A stretch of DNA of 64,000 bases from Gadus chalcogrammus (Eukaryota > Chordata > Actinopteri > Gadiformes > Gadidae). Below, piece after piece: positions 21,666 through 34,264 of this stretch. The stretch lies in contig NC_079426.1 of assembly GCF_026213295.1 (NCBI RefSeq), positions 24,609,678-24,673,677 on the forward strand, given 5' to 3'. Under the pieces are notes generated by a model. That model worked only from the letters and a program-made list of their open reading frames with translations, was not told the origin of the DNA and did not search any database. The position numbers and the translations under genes were made by a program. Numbering within the stretch: position 1 is the first letter of the stretch; each line of letters begins with the position of its first letter.

Positions 21666-23325
21666 ATCCATAATAAGAAAAATAATATATATATAATATA
21701 TTTTCTTTTTACAAGTGGCGGGTACAAATTAATTATGACGAAATCTGGTGGGGACGCGTCCCCGGTGTAATCGACGCCTATGGGTCAAACTCATTTGCAA
21801 GTGCACTGATTGCGTGTCCGATAGGCTATACCTGCCATTTATTCAGTTTATTGCTTTTCTAAAGTGTGCCGATTGGTGCCAATTATTGTCGTGTTTGCAT
21901 TGTAATGCACCACTTTGCCTCTCCTTGTTAAAAATCAACGTGCAACCAAACAACTTTAGCCAATGCAGCCTCCTGTGTTGCTTTTAAAATATATAGCATA
22001 TCGGATTATAATTTTTTTTAAATAATAATACATTTAATTTAGAGGCGCCTTTCAAGACACCCAAGGTCACCTTACAGAGCATATAGTCACGATCGTTAAG
22101 TGTGTTTGTGTTGTCATGTAGGCTAAATAGGCAACTAATTGTCTTGCATCCATGAAATATTGTAATGTTATAGGCCTACTGCAAAAAGTATATCGGTACT
22201 GTGCAACAAACGGGAGATGGGGACCCCCGAATATTGATGGGTATTTCACACACTGGGTAAAATGAGGCTTAGAAATAAACACTAGGCAAAGATGTTGTGA
22301 GGAGCTAGTACCATCAAAACCTGGGATAATCTATCGGAAATCAGATTACAACGTCGGGGGGTAAGATTTAGCTAGGGATTATCTGGGGGGATTTCACAGG
22401 TGGGACTGGCAAGGTAGCCCATCGCATTATGCCTTCTATTTTTAGATCTGACTAAGTTTACCGGTACTTATCTGAACGACATAATCGTTGTCACTAGATA
22501 TAAAGAAAACGTGATTTCCACTCGGTGCTATTCACTGAAAGTAAAATAAACTAGAACTGCAAGCAGTTATGCAGGGGTCCAAGAAGTGTGCATTTCGCCG
22601 GCACAACGCGACAAGAAATGTGCATTTCGCCTGCACAACGCGAAGCATGTTTTCAAAACGCTACCCTGAACCTGTGGATACAAAGGATTTGACTGTGGTA
22701 GGAAGTAGCGAGAAGTCAGTGTAGCGTTTTCGCGGCGAAATTTTGTAGAAGATATACAATTTTCCTCGTTTATTGCGCCCCCTAACGGCGAAATGTCCGA
22801 AATTTTTATCGAACGTCATTAAGGTTAGCGCCAACATGTGTGTAGAATTTGGACTCGATCCGATGTCTAATTTTGGATTTTTAATTTTCCACGTCTAATT
22901 TAGCTAATAAACAAATATTCAAAACTCTACCGTTTCGTCGTCGAAGGTCGGATCAAAAAACTGTTGATGATTTCTTTGCGTGTGCGTCTGAAGATGCCGT
23001 GTGCAAAGTTTTGTGCGTTGCTAAATTATAGCAATTCTCCATTGACCATGCATTTAATTGGCTTTGGCCGCCATCAGTTCTCGGCCAATTCCTCATTTCG
23101 CCCTCTCACGTCTGACAGGTTCGAAATTATACGGCTGTGGCCATCATACATGTTATTTGTGGTTCTTGCCGCCTCTTAATGCAACCACACCCGGACCAAC
23201 TGCCCGTTTTCGCGTCGGTAAATGAAATCGTTCTATTTAATCTGGCCGACTCGAACACCGAGATGGGCGGTACACACCTACGGGATTACAGCCGACGCCG
23301 TACATTCCACGCTTGCGCGAGATAA
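21666..23325. other. Palindrome-arm sequence, unclassified repeats
   Basis: Contains AGGCGCCTTTCAAGACACCCAAGGTCACC with an (AAT)n edge at about 22020-22075, typical of a fish retroposon 3' tail on the minus strand. It also has a block starting CTAGAACTGCAAGCAGTTATG (about 22549), a common teleost dispersed repeat. No intact ORF. Confidence 0.45.
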
Positions 23326-23580
23326 TAATAATAATAATACATTTAATTTATAATGCACTTTATATTCAAGAATCTCAAAGTGCTTCAGAGAAAAAAAAAA
23401 AAACGATTAAAAGGGGGAACCTCAAAGAAAGTTTAGCTAAATACTCTTTTAAAGAGATGGGTTTTCCGTTTAAAAGAGCTGTAGTCTGTGGATCCCTCAG
23501 GTGGTCAGGGCGGGCGTTCCATAGTCTAGGGGCAGCAGCAGAAAAGGCCCGAGATGTGATGTCTCAAAACAACAGGCGGC
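23326..23580 (-). mobile_element. 5'-truncated LINE 3' end (CR1/L2-like), left arm
   Basis: Mirror of 27222-27473. The minus strand encodes the end of ORF2 (APRLWNARPDHL-type motif) followed by a 3' UTR and an (ATT)n tail. Only the last few dozen codons remain. Confidence 0.7.
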
Positions 23581-23645
23581 GCTAATCTGTATTGTGGGCC
23601 AAAAACACGAAAACCTGGAAGTAGCAGGTCCTCACTAAAACCGTG

Positions 23646-24134
23646 GCCGTGTTCCAATACCCGTACTTCCATGAGTATACTTAAAGGAAGTACACTATCT
23701 GCACTATCCGTACTCTAATTTTTCAGATGCGAGTGCTGTTCCAATCGAGTACTCTGTGGTGCACTTACCGGAAATGACGATCACGACTGCCACCGTGGCT
23801 CCTCCCCCGCAATAAACATCCTGCTTTGAACGGTGAACTCTTTGTCTAGCAGCTATAAAAAGCTATAAAACTACAAAATGACTATTAATGCAGGCTATGT
23901 GGAAAAATGCGCCGACCTTTGGCTCAGCCTGGCTCCGCCTCTTCCGCTACGTAGCTAAGATGGCTGCCGTTGAGTACGGGGAGTGTCCTTCGATCCACAC
24001 TTCACGATTAGCCCGTTTGAGTACGGCATCCGGGTCCTTGAAGTATACTTCTTTTCGCCGGATCTGAATTGGAACGTACTCCGTACCTCAAATTTTGGCT
24101 AGTAAGTACGGACAGTACGGGTATTGGAACACGG
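23646..24134. mobile_element. hAT-like MITE, GTGTTCCAATACCCGTACT ends, left arm
   Basis: Begins GGCCGTGTTCCAATACCCG and ends with the inverse CGGGTATTGGAACACGGC. A second, incomplete copy in opposite orientation follows at 24614-24902 and a third at 38521-38846. It contains the word TAGCTAAGATGGCTGCCGTT, which also occurs in the other copies. Confidence 0.7.
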
Positions 24135-24148
24135 CACGTTGTTCCAAT

Positions 24149-24613
24149 CATAGACATCTTATAGATAGACGGAGCATTGGCTGCTGGGACGCGAGAATAC
24201 GGCCGCCATCTTGGAGTGGTCAACCGGGAGCAGCAACAGCAGCAGAAACAGGATGCCGGGCTGTTGTTCAGCGTATTCCTGCTCAAATCGGCGGACAATC
24301 CATAATAGGAATCGGGGGATTACTTTTCACAAGCAAGATTTAACATTACCGTACTATTGGTATAATTAGTATTGAATAATAAAACACGCCAAAACCATGT
24401 GGCCTTTATCATAGCTACACGTATGACAAAAAACCGCATGAAAATCAGTGGTATTCAGTGAGGTATGATTAATTAAATGCGCTGACAGTTCACTGCTCCA
24501 GCCAACGGATTACACTGAGTGGAGCGGATGACCACTCCAAGATGGCGGCCCGCGTCTCGTCAGCGCAGTAGGCGGTAGCATTCGATGCTCCGTCTACCTA
24601 TAAGATGTCTATG
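24149..24613. mobile_element. 465-bp hAT MITE with 8-bp TSD, left arm
   Basis: Ends CATAGACATCTTATAGATAG and the inverse CTATAAGATGTCTATG. Flanked by GTTCCAAT at 24141-24148 and 24614-24621, a perfect 8-bp duplication. It inserted into the terminus of the GTGTTCCAATACCC element. Confidence 0.88.
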
Positions 24614-24902
24614 GTTCCAATACCCGTAAAACGGGCTAATCGTGAAGTGTGGATCGAAGGACACTTTCCGTACTCAACGGCAGCCATCTTAGCTACGTAG
24701 CGGAAGAGGCGGAGCCAGGCTGAGCAAAGTCGGCGCATTTTCCACATAGCCTGCATTAAGAGTCATTTTGTAGTTTTTATAGTTTTATAGCTTTTTATAG
24801 CGATAGGCGTAAAGAGTTCACCGTTCAAAGCGGGATGTTTATTGCGGGGGAGGAGCCGCGGCGGCAGTCGTGATCGTAATTTCCGGTTAGTGCACCACGG
24901 AG

Positions 24903-25885
24903 TAGGGCTGTTTCCCAATGTCAAGGAAGCATGCTCAACGGCCGCCCTTTTAAGGGACGCTACGCCATAGAACGCCGACAAGCACTGTTCCAATGTTGAG
25001 GACACTAGAACAGCCGCGCCATTTTTGCGTCCTTTGTTTTGGAGAATTCCGAGATTTTTCAAGATGCATCGCTGCATCCTAGATGAGCCAAAACTACCCA
25101 CACTCCTCTGCGTTCACTGGGCGGGTTCTTGAAAATGGCAGAGCAGTACACGTTCGAATGAAGTGAAGTTGTATTAGTTTTCAGAAATATTTTGTGCCAT
25201 ATTGCTTTTATAGATTCATCATGTTAATGCAAATAATCAAGCCTAAAGACCCGTGTCACTTTTCAAACGTTTTTGCAACTTAATGATACGTTGCTATATT
25301 TTGCATGGACGTAGCTGGTGTTTAAACACCACTGTCACCAATGTCAATTTACTCGCTCACAAGATTACATTATTTATGTATACCTATTTATGTAAACATA
25401 AATAGGTATACATAAATAATGTAATCTTGTGAGCGAGTAAATTGACATTGGTGACAGTGGTGTTTAACACCAGCTACGTCCATGCAAAATATAGCAACGT
25501 ATCATTAAGTTGCAAAAACGTTTGAAAAGTGACACGGGTCTTTAGGCTTGATTATTTGCATTAACATGATGAATCTATAAAAAGCAATATGGCACAAAAT
25601 ATTTCTGAAAACTAATACAACTTCACTTCATTCGAACGTGTACTGCTCTGCCATTTTCAAGAACCCGCCCAGTGAACGCAGAGGATTGTGGGTAGTTTTG
25701 GCTCATCTAGGATGCAGCGATGCATCCTTGAAAAATCTCGGAATTCTCCAAAACAAAGGACGCAAAAATGGCGCGGCTTTCTAGTGTCCTCAACATTGGA
25801 ACAGTGCTTGTCGGCGTTCTATGGCGTAGCGTCCTTAAAAGGGCGGCCGTTGAGCATGCTTCCTTGACATTGGGAAACAGCCCTA
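24903..25885. repeat. Palindrome core flanked by TAGGGCTGTTTCCCAATG termini
   Basis: Both edges are TAGGGCTGTTTCCCAATGTC pointing inward, so the central 983 bp is a near-perfect foldback with a 2-bp spacer. Flanks are CCACGGAG and CTCCGTGG, inverted rather than direct, so they are not a target duplication of a simple insertion. The axis lies inside one hAT-like element. Confidence 0.85.
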
Positions 25886-26176
25886 CTCCGTGGTGCACTA
25901 ACCGGAAATTACGATCACGACTGCCGCCGCGGCTCCTCCCCCGCAATAAACATCCCGCTTTGAACGGTGAACTCTTTACGCCTAGCAGCTATAAAAAGCT
26001 ATAAAACTATAAAAACTACAAAATGACTCTTAATGCAGGCTATGTGGAAAATGCGCCGACTTTGGCTCAGCCTGGCTCCGCCTCTTCCGCTACGTAGCTA
26101 AGATGGCTGCCGTTGAGTACGGAAAGTGTCCTTCGATCCACACTTCACGATTAGCCCGTTTTACGGGTATTGGAAC

Positions 26177-26644
26177 CATAGACATCTTATAGGTAGACGG
26201 AGCATCGAATGCTACCGCCTACTGGCGCTGACGAGACGCGGGGCCGCCATCTTGGAGTGGTCATCCGCTCCACTCAGTGTAATCCGTTTGGCTGGAGCAG
26301 TGAACTGTCAGCGCATTTAATTAATCATACCTCACTGAATACCACTGATTTTCATGCGGTTTTTTGTCATACGTGTAGCTATGATAAAGGCCACATGGTT
26401 TGGCGTGTTTTATTATTCAATACTAATTATACCAATAGTACGGTAATGTTAAATCTTGCTTGTGAAAAGTAATCCCCCGATTCCTATTATGGATTGTCCG
26501 CCGATTTGAGCAGGAATACGCTGAACAACAGCCCGGCATCCTGTTTCTGCTGCTGTTGCTGCTCCCGGTTGACCACTCCAAGATGGCGGCCGTATTTCTC
26601 GCGTCCCAGCAGCCAATGCTCCGTCTATCTATAAGATGTCTATG
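26177..26644. mobile_element. 468-bp hAT MITE with 8-bp TSD, right arm
   Basis: Mirror of 24149-24613. Flanked by ATTGGAAC at 26169-26176 and 26645-26652. Confidence 0.88.
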
Positions 26645-26656
26645 ATTGGAACACGT

Positions 26657-27148
26657 GCCGTGTTCCAATACCCGTACTGTCCGTACTTACTAGCCAAAAT
26701 TTGAGTACGGAGTACGTTCCAATTCAGATCCGGCGAAAAGAAGTATACTTCAAGGACCCGGATGCCGTACTCAAAACGGGCTAATCGTGAAGTGTGGATC
26801 GAAGGACACTCCCCGTACTCAACGGCAGCCATCTTAGCTACGTAGCGGAAGAGGCGGAGCCAGGCTGAGCCAAAGTCGGCGCATTTTCCACATAGCCTGC
26901 ATTAATAGTCATTTTGTAGTTTTTATAGCTTTTTATAGCTGCTAGGCGTAAAGAGTTCACCGTTCAAAGCGGGATGTTTATTGCGGGGGAGGAGCCACGG
27001 TGGCAGTCGTGATCGTCATTTCCGGTAAGTGCACCACAGAGTACTCGATTTGGAACAGCACTCGCATCTGAAAAATTAGAGTACGGATAGTGCAGATAGT
27101 GTACTTCCTTTAAGTATACTCATGGAAGTACGGGTATTGGAACACGGC
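26657..27148. mobile_element. GTGTTCCAATACCCGTACT element, right arm
   Basis: Mirror of 23646-24134 with inverted ends GCCGTGTTCCAATACCCG / GGGTATTGGAACACGGCC. Confidence 0.7.
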
Positions 27149-27221
27149 CACGGTTTAGTGAGGACCTGCTACTTCCGGTTTTCGTGTTTTTTGGCCCACA
27201 ATACAGATTAGCGCCGCCTGT

Positions 27222-27473
27222 TGTTTTGGAGACATCACATCTCGGGCCTTTTCTGCTGCTGCCCCTAGACTATGGAACGCCCGCCCTGACCACCTGAGGG
27301 ATCCACAGACTACAGCTCTTTTTAAACGGAAAACCCATCTCTTTAAAAGAGTATTTAGCTAAACTTTCTTTGAGGTTCCCCCTTTTAATCGTTTTTTTTT
27401 TTTTTCTCTGAAGCACTTTGAGATTCTTGAATATAAAGTGCATTATAAATTAAATGTATTATTATTATTATTA
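27222..27473 (+). mobile_element. 5'-truncated LINE 3' end (CR1/L2-like), right arm
   Basis: The frame from 27240 to the TAA at 27360-27362 reads SRAFSAAAPRLWNARPDHLR then TALFKRKTHLFKRVFS. This is the conserved C-terminus of fish CR1/L2-superclade LINE ORF2. A short 3' UTR and (ATT)n tail at about 27455-27473 follow. Heavily 5'-truncated, hence dead on arrival. Confidence 0.75.
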
Positions 27474-29239
27474 TCTCGCGCAAGCGTGGAATGTACGGCG
27501 TCGGCTGTAATCCCGTAGGTGTGTACCGCCCATCTCGGTGTTCGAGTCGGCCAGATTAAATAGAACGATTTCATTTACCGACGCGAAACGGGCAGTTGGT
27601 CCGGTGTGTGGTTGCATTAAGAGGCGGCAAGAACCACAAATAACATGTATGATGGCCCACAGCCGTATAATTTCGAACCTGTCAGACGTGAGAGGGCGAA
27701 TGAGGAATTGCCGAGAACTGATGGCGGCCAAAGCCAATTAAATGCATGGTCAATGGAGAATTGCTATAATTTAGCAACGCACAAAACTTTGCACATGGCA
27801 TCTTCAGACGCACACGCAAAGAAATCATCAACAGTTTTTTGATCCGACCTTCGACGACGAAACGGTAGAGTTTTGAATATTTGTTTATTAGCTAAATTAG
27901 ACGTGGAAAATTAAAAATCCAAAATTAGACATCGGATCGAGTCCAAATTCTACACACATGTTGGCGCTAACCTTAATGACGTTCGATAAAAATTTCGGAC
28001 AATTTCGCCGTTAGGGGGCGCAATAAACGAGGAAATTGTATATCTTCTACAAAATTTCGCCGCGAAAACGCTACACTGACTTCTCGCTACTCCTACCACA
28101 GTCAAATCCTTTGTATCCACAGGTTCAGGGTAGCGTTTTGAACACATGCTTCGCGTTGTGCTGGCGAAATACACATTTCTTGTCGCGTTGTGCCGGCGAA
28201 ATGCACACTTCTTGGACCCCTGCATAACTGCTTGCAGTTCTAGTTTATTTTTACTTTCAGTGAATAGCACCGAGTGGAAATCAACGTTTTCTTTATATCT
28301 AGTGACAACGATTATGTCGTTCAGATAAGTACCGGTAAACTTAGTCAGATCTAAAAATAGAAGGCATAATGCGATGGGCTACCTTGCCAGTCCCACCTGT
28401 GAAATCCCCCCCAGATAATCCCTAGCTAAATCTTACCCCCGACGTTGTAATCTGATTTCCGATAGATTATCCCAGGTTTTGATGGTACTAGCTCCTCACA
28501 ACATCTTTGCCTAGTGTTTATTTCTAAGCCTCATTTTACCCAGTGTGTGAAATACCCATCAATATTCGGGGGTCCCCATCTCCCGTTTGTTGCACAGTAC
28601 CGATATACTTTTTGCAGTAGGCCTATAACATTACAATATTTCATGGATGCAAGACAATTAGTTGCCTATTTAGCCTACATGACAACACAAACACACTTAA
28701 CGATCGATGACTATATGCTCTGTAAGGTGACCTTGGGTGTCTTGAAAGGCGCCTCTAAATTAAATGTATTATTATTTAAAAAAAAATTATAATCCGATAT
28801 GCTATATATTTTAAAGCAACACAGGAGGCTGCATTGGCTAAAGTTGTTTGGTTGCACGTTGATTTTTAACAAGGAGAGGCAAAGTGGTGCATTACAATGC
28901 AAACACGACAATAATTGGCACCAATCTGGCACACTTAGAAAAGCAATAAACTGAATAAATGGCAGGTATAGCCTATCGGACACGCAATCAGTGCACTTGC
29001 AAATGAGTTTGACCCATAGGCGTCGATTACACCGGGGACGCGTCCCCACCAGATTTCGTCATAATTAATTTTGTACCCGCCACTTGTAAAAAGAAAAATA
29101 TATATATATATATATATTTTTCTTATTATGGATTATTACACGGGTCTTCTCAATGCCGTAGAACGCTCCGTTCACTTGCATGGCCTCTTCACAACTTCTG
29201 GCACCGTTGCTAAGTATAATTGACCGCTGTCTTGGAAAA
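27474..29239. other. Palindrome-arm sequence mirroring 21558-23325
   Basis: Same unclassified repeats as the left arm, including the GGGGTCCCCATCTCCCG and CTTGAAAGGCGCCTCTAAATT blocks. The frame at 28514-28792 matches 22067-22282 on the other arm and is not a known protein. Confidence 0.5.
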
Positions 29240-30365
29240 TAGGGATGCACGATATATCGGCAGTGATATTGTTATCGGCCGATGTTAGTCATTTTCTAAC
29301 ATATCGGCATCGGCCCGATAAGTAAAACTGGTCCGATATTAACAGCCGATATTTATTTCCGTCTAGTTGCCGTTGTGTGTGTTTTTTGCCCATGCGCAGC
29401 TTGTTTGGTCATGTGACAGTGTCAGTGACGCAGCCAGAGACGCACGGAGAGGCAGTGCAGGAGTGTTTGTCACCTTAACTGAAAATAATCAATGTCGGCG
29501 GTTTGGATGTTTTTTACGGTCTCAAATTAAGGTACTCGAATTGCAATATGCAGTACTTGCAAAGCCGAAGTAATGCGCGGAGGACGCCGTGTCAAATCAT
29601 TCACCACCATTAGTGGTGCAACGGTTCACGGGTTTCCCGTGATCCGTACGGATCAACCCTCACGGTTCGGGATGCAAGTGATCCGCGGATCGGCTGATAA
29701 AAAAAAAGTTGTGCGTTCACGTAGTATCGTAGCGAAATGCAGTTTCTGTTGTGTTTTATTTGGCGTTCCGTAATCCCATTGAAACGGAAACCGGAACCGG
29801 TACCGGACATGTTAATCTTTGGTTGTAGCCTTTTCGCTCGGTTCTCCGGATCAACAGTAGGGCTAGAACCGAGTGAAAAGACTACAACCAACCACCCTTG
29901 ATATATTTGATTGAGCCTATTTCGCAGATTTGAGTTGAAATTGACTTAAACTTGATACACTTTTTGTAATTTATGAGACAAGTGTCTGGTTTCCATGAAT
30001 ATTGGCAAATTTGATTTAAGTTATAAAACCTTGTCAAGATATTTTGATTTGTGATCGTTATTGTGATTTATGATCCAAACATTTTCATAGGTGCAAGTTG
30101 TAAAAGTAGCCTAAAACTAACACTGTTGGTAACTTGTGTTTGTTATGGATGCCCTGTAACTTGTTGAAGAAACAATGTATTTCGAAGTTTTGGAAAATAA
30201 AGAAAGAAATAACTTTTTCATATTCACAGTGTTTACATGTTCTTCAGTATACAAAATCATCCAATATCCAATATCGATATCGGTAAATATCGGTTGTCGG
30301 CCGTAACAGCAATTTTAATATCGGATATCGGTATTGGTCAAAATTTTCATATCGGTGCATACCTA
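29240..30365. mobile_element. hAT element with ATATCGG-rich ends, right arm
   Basis: Starts TAGGGATGCACGATATATCGG and ends ATATCGGTGCATACCTA. Flanks TTGGAAAA and ATGGGAAA form an imperfect 8-bp duplication. Mirror of 20429-21557. Confidence 0.75.
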
Positions 30366-30424
30366 ATGGGAAACAAAGGACTTTTTGCCTATGATGTCTT
30401 TGGTATCACTCCTCAAGTAGTCTG

Positions 30425-32515
30425 AGGCCTGTTTCAGTTAGCTGGTTTTGAGGCAACCCCGAGTTTGTTCGCTCTGAGTTAGTGGAAACTCTGGGTTTTC
30501 CGTTTCAGGTAGCAGGTTCAGCGCAACCGAAAGTTAGTTGCTGCGGCAACATACGCCGTGGGTCTAACCTGCTCGGGAAGTGGTTAGACCTACTCCGAGT
30601 TTGTTGTCTATAAGGCTGGAGGCAGCTCTCCGACAGAAGGAAGTGTTAGAAATGGCATGTCCTTTTCTACGAGAGCCTGCGATCCTCAGAAGGAATCTCT
30701 GTGAGGAACGATTATTAAGACCCCGGTTGGATATACTTTTTTCCTGATAATTTTTTTCACGAGCGCTATCGTTTTTCAGCGCAATCCATCATTTATTTAG
30801 ACCACCTTCTCAGTCCCCATGTTAACTGTCAAACGCACCGGGGGCATGCTTTAAGTTTATTTTATTTATTTTTAAAGCAATTAACGCATGTGCAGAATGA
30901 TCCGCCCTGTGCATCCAACCAGTCTGTACTACAGTCACTTTAACGTTGTGGCTTTCCCATGATCAGAGTAGCTGACCAAGGACCTATAACTGATGCAAGT
31001 CAAGAAAATCTTTTTAAGAATGCAAGGCAGAAAAGCCCCTGGTACTGCTTTTAACCAGATGCTGTTCTTCTCTACATGCACATGCTCAGCATAATCGTCT
31101 GCATTGTTCACTTCAAGTAAAACCCTTTGAGTAAACTGTTCAACAAAATAACTTGTCCCACCACAGCCCGTGTTCTAATAAAGACAATCTACTTTTTATG
31201 AGGATTTCTTTATTTGCACAAATAAAAAAAAGTCATTCATATTGGGTATGTTTTTAGACAGTATACCAGTTTGCACCTCACCAACCTTTAACTTATGTTC
31301 CAAAATGTAGATCTCCAAAGCATCCTTTTGCATCTTTTGAATTGTTACAATTGCATGGAGGTTGGTGAGGGCATCTGGTTCAAGTAGGGCGATGACGCCA
31401 TCAGTAACTGGAAGAAGATGATTAGACAGTGAAATTATTACTTGAGCCAGAATATTGCCCCATCTAATTTGCAACGCGCTGGGTTGCGCGTACATATTTA
31501 ATTATTTTGAATAACCAACCTCTTATAAAGGCACTTCGATCCTGGGGGGTGGGGGGGATCAGAGGAGCTCCCCCCAGGGATGCCCTCAGCCACAGGACGC
31601 ATACTGTGTTGGCCGAGGGCCATCTCCTCAGCCTCTGTGAGGGCTGCAGAGGTGGACCCCCTCCAGTCTTCCCGGCCTCTGCTTTTTTTCGACTTGCTAA
31701 CATGGAGGAAAATGTTACCCAAATATTCAGTAAGCGCTATTTTGAAGACTACACCTATATTTTGAATGCTACACCTATGCATTTTGCCTAGGTGTAGCCT
31801 TCTAATATATCTAAATCCTATTAAATATTGGCAGTGTTGGGGTGGCTGGAAAATGTACTACTTATATTTACTGCTTAAATATAGTCCCATCACATGTTGA
31901 ATATAGCTGTTAAATTAGGTAGAGCAGGCAAAACGGCACAATTGATTTGATTTCAATTAAACATTAGTTTACCTGTTTGAACTATATTTTTGTACTTCAT
32001 CTTCATTTGCTGACAAGTCCTCTTGGGGCAACTCAGGGTTGCGTAAATTGACACACACACACACAATTTACATATTGAATAAGTGGAAGATATTAAACTC
32101 CTCGTATTTTATTTTATTTTACTAATTTATTTTACTCACGCATTGACTTGTTCAGCTATTTCCTGCCAAGCTCTCTCGCGCTCTCGCTGCGGTATTGCTT
32201 TTTTTTGTTAAAATGGGTAACTGCTCGGCGTACGCGTTCATTAGAATTTCCAATTCCGTGGGGGAAAAGTAAGTGGATCTACGCTTTTGGTCCATGTTTG
32301 ATCATGTTATCAGAGATCCATTGATGATGGCTCTTTATAATCAACAGGCACGCCCTCAACCCAGAGTTTACATACTCAGAGTTGATTAACCCAACGCTGA
32401 TCACCTGTTCTGAAACCGAAAACCCAGAGTTGCTTTTCAACCCAATCTGAGTCAACCAACTCAGGGCGCAGGATTAAACTCGGAGTATGTAAAACCAGCT
32501 ACCTGAAACAGGCCT
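30425..32515 (-). mobile_element. PIF/Harbinger element with Myb/SANT ORF relic, right arm
   Basis: Termini AGGCCTGTTTCAG and the inverse CTGAAACAGGCCT, flanked by CTG at 30422-30424 and 32516-32518, a 3-bp Harbinger target. Length 2091. Its coding relic on the minus strand belongs to the Myb/SANT-like second protein of Harbinger elements. No DDE transposase is present, so mobility would need a partner. Confidence 0.88.
31500..32280 (-). pseudogene. Harbinger Myb/SANT-like DNA-binding protein relic
   Basis: The minus strand near 32260-32140 encodes YFSPTELEILMNAYAEQ-like sequence, then KKSNTAARARE, the first helices of the Myb/SANT domain found in Harbinger companion proteins. After an intron-like AT-rich stretch, 31700-31540 encodes SRKKAEAGKTGGGP in one frame, then ALTEAEEMALGQ, MRPVAEGIPGGSSS in the next. 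Both segments are characteristic of this family. In intact Harbinger elements the Myb protein brings the transposase to the element ends. One frameshift lies between KTGGGP and ALTEAEE, so the gene is broken. The block is mirrored near 18480-19240, where additional insertions occur. Confidence 0.75.
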
Positions 32516-32518
32516 CTG

Positions 32519-34026
32519 GTAACTTTTCAACCCCAGCGTCTTCAGTTGCTAACGTCAACGTCTTTGGCAGACAATTTTCTCTGCTAATCAACACTACGAA
32601 TGCTGGTAACAAATAAAATGTAAAAAGACACACCATGTGAAGTAATTTTTTCGTTTTGGCAAGTAGCCGTGTAATAAGCGGGATAGTGTGTAGAACGTCG
32701 CCGGTCATTATCGAAATGAAGCCTCTTCAGTGGGAAGCAAGGTGTCCTGTTCACCCTGTCGGAGCTTATTTTCCCGATAATTACCAGCATTCTATACATT
32801 ATCCCTTACTTATTACACAGCTCTTATTAATGCTGTAGACTGCTCCATTCACTTGCATGGGCCTTCCTAACGTTCAGCTGTCAATTATTTTTGTTTATTA
32901 CACGGCTCTTCTCAATGCAGTGGAATGCTCACGTCCACCATATTGACCGCTGTCAAGGAAAGTGGTTTTTTTTTGCGTCTGATTCACGTTATCTGTATCA
33001 CTCTGCAGTCCGGTAACTTATCAACCCCAGCGTATTCGGTTGCTAAGCATCATCGTCATCTAAGCAAATATGGCTGAAAGCGAAACGGAGGAGCTGGTGA
33101 TTGCGCTCATTTCATGTTCATTTTAAAATTGTATGCATTCACTTTGCACTTTTATGCTTTAATATGAAGTATCTGTGCACACAAAATTGGAAGATTTTTC
33201 TTTATTTAAAATAGCCATGCCTAATACTGGACGTATTTCCCTAATTCACAGTATCCGTTTCTTTATTAACAAGACACCACCAGTTTTAATTTAATTAAGA
33301 GAAGTATACGTCATTACCCAGAAGATTTTTTTCTTTGTTAAAGTCTCTGCAGCTACAACATTATGTTGTATGATTACACTTTTGCACAATAAATGTTCTC
33401 AAAATGACATACTAAGTTTCTTTCTTTTGTTTTATAAATTTAGCAGTTTGGCTTTCCTTAGAGTCTATGTAACCTGTTCTGAAATGGTTCTATTATGATT
33501 TATATATCGTGATATATATCATTATCGCAATAGGTTGCAATGTATATCGCAATATGGATTTTAGGCCATATCGCCCATCCCTAGTTGCTAGTACCATGGA
33601 CAGTATCAGAACGATAACCTGTTGAAGTAAATGGATGCATCTGCAGACCACTGCCACATAAATAAAGGTCAGACGCGATATTTATTGATTAAGATTTGCT
33701 GGTGCTCTCGCACGGTCTTTTGTGTTTTTTGTATTCAAGTGGTCGGCTATTTTAACTTGCAATTGATAGTCGGTGGAGTCAGTCTCTTGTTGACACAAAG
33801 TGACTTTTGGTCATTCTTGCTTTGCTTGAATTCTGGAATAATAGTGGGAGGGAGTGCATGAGTTTTGGTCAGAATGCCTGATGTAGGCTAGTTTTGATGG
33901 AATGCTTGTTGGGAGTTGAGAACAGCCAGCTCAATGTGATACAGCGATACAACAAATATTTTTTCTTTTTCAATCTTGACGACTTTCTTAGTGCTGTGTG
34001 TAGTCACACGTTTGGCCCTTCCGAAC
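32519..34026. other. Palindrome-arm sequence mirroring 16721-18248
   Basis: Holds the same unclassified doubled repeat and the hAT terminus ending at 33583. Compared with the left arm this stretch shows many small indels (compare 33180-33300 with 17440-17580). No coding family. Confidence 0.5.
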
Positions 34027-34264
34027 TTAAAGGTCCCATGACATGAAAATCTCACTTTATGAGGTTTTCTAACATAAATATGAGTTCCCCTAGCCTGCCT
34101 ATGGTCCCCCAGTGGCTAAAACTTGCGTTTGGTGTAAAACGAGCACTAGCTGTTCTGCTCGCCTTTGAAAAAACGGTGGCTCAAGTGCGCTGATTTGGAA
34201 TGTCTGTATTTAGGACGTCACCAAGAATCTCGGCTCCTCCCCTGACTCTGCCTGGCCCGCCCAG

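Larger units (their letters stand above)
14659..25393 (+). repeat. Giant palindrome, left arm
   Basis: Reverse complement of 25396-36103 over its whole length, with scattered substitutions and many small indels. Paired coordinates sum to about 50747-50798. The axis is the AA at 25394-25395; the last paired bases are ...CCTATTTATGT / ACATAAATAGG. The arm holds, outside in: TTAA element (with hAT), a hAT terminus, a repeated unclassified block, Harbinger, hAT, a LINE tail and clustered hATs. Confidence 0.95.
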
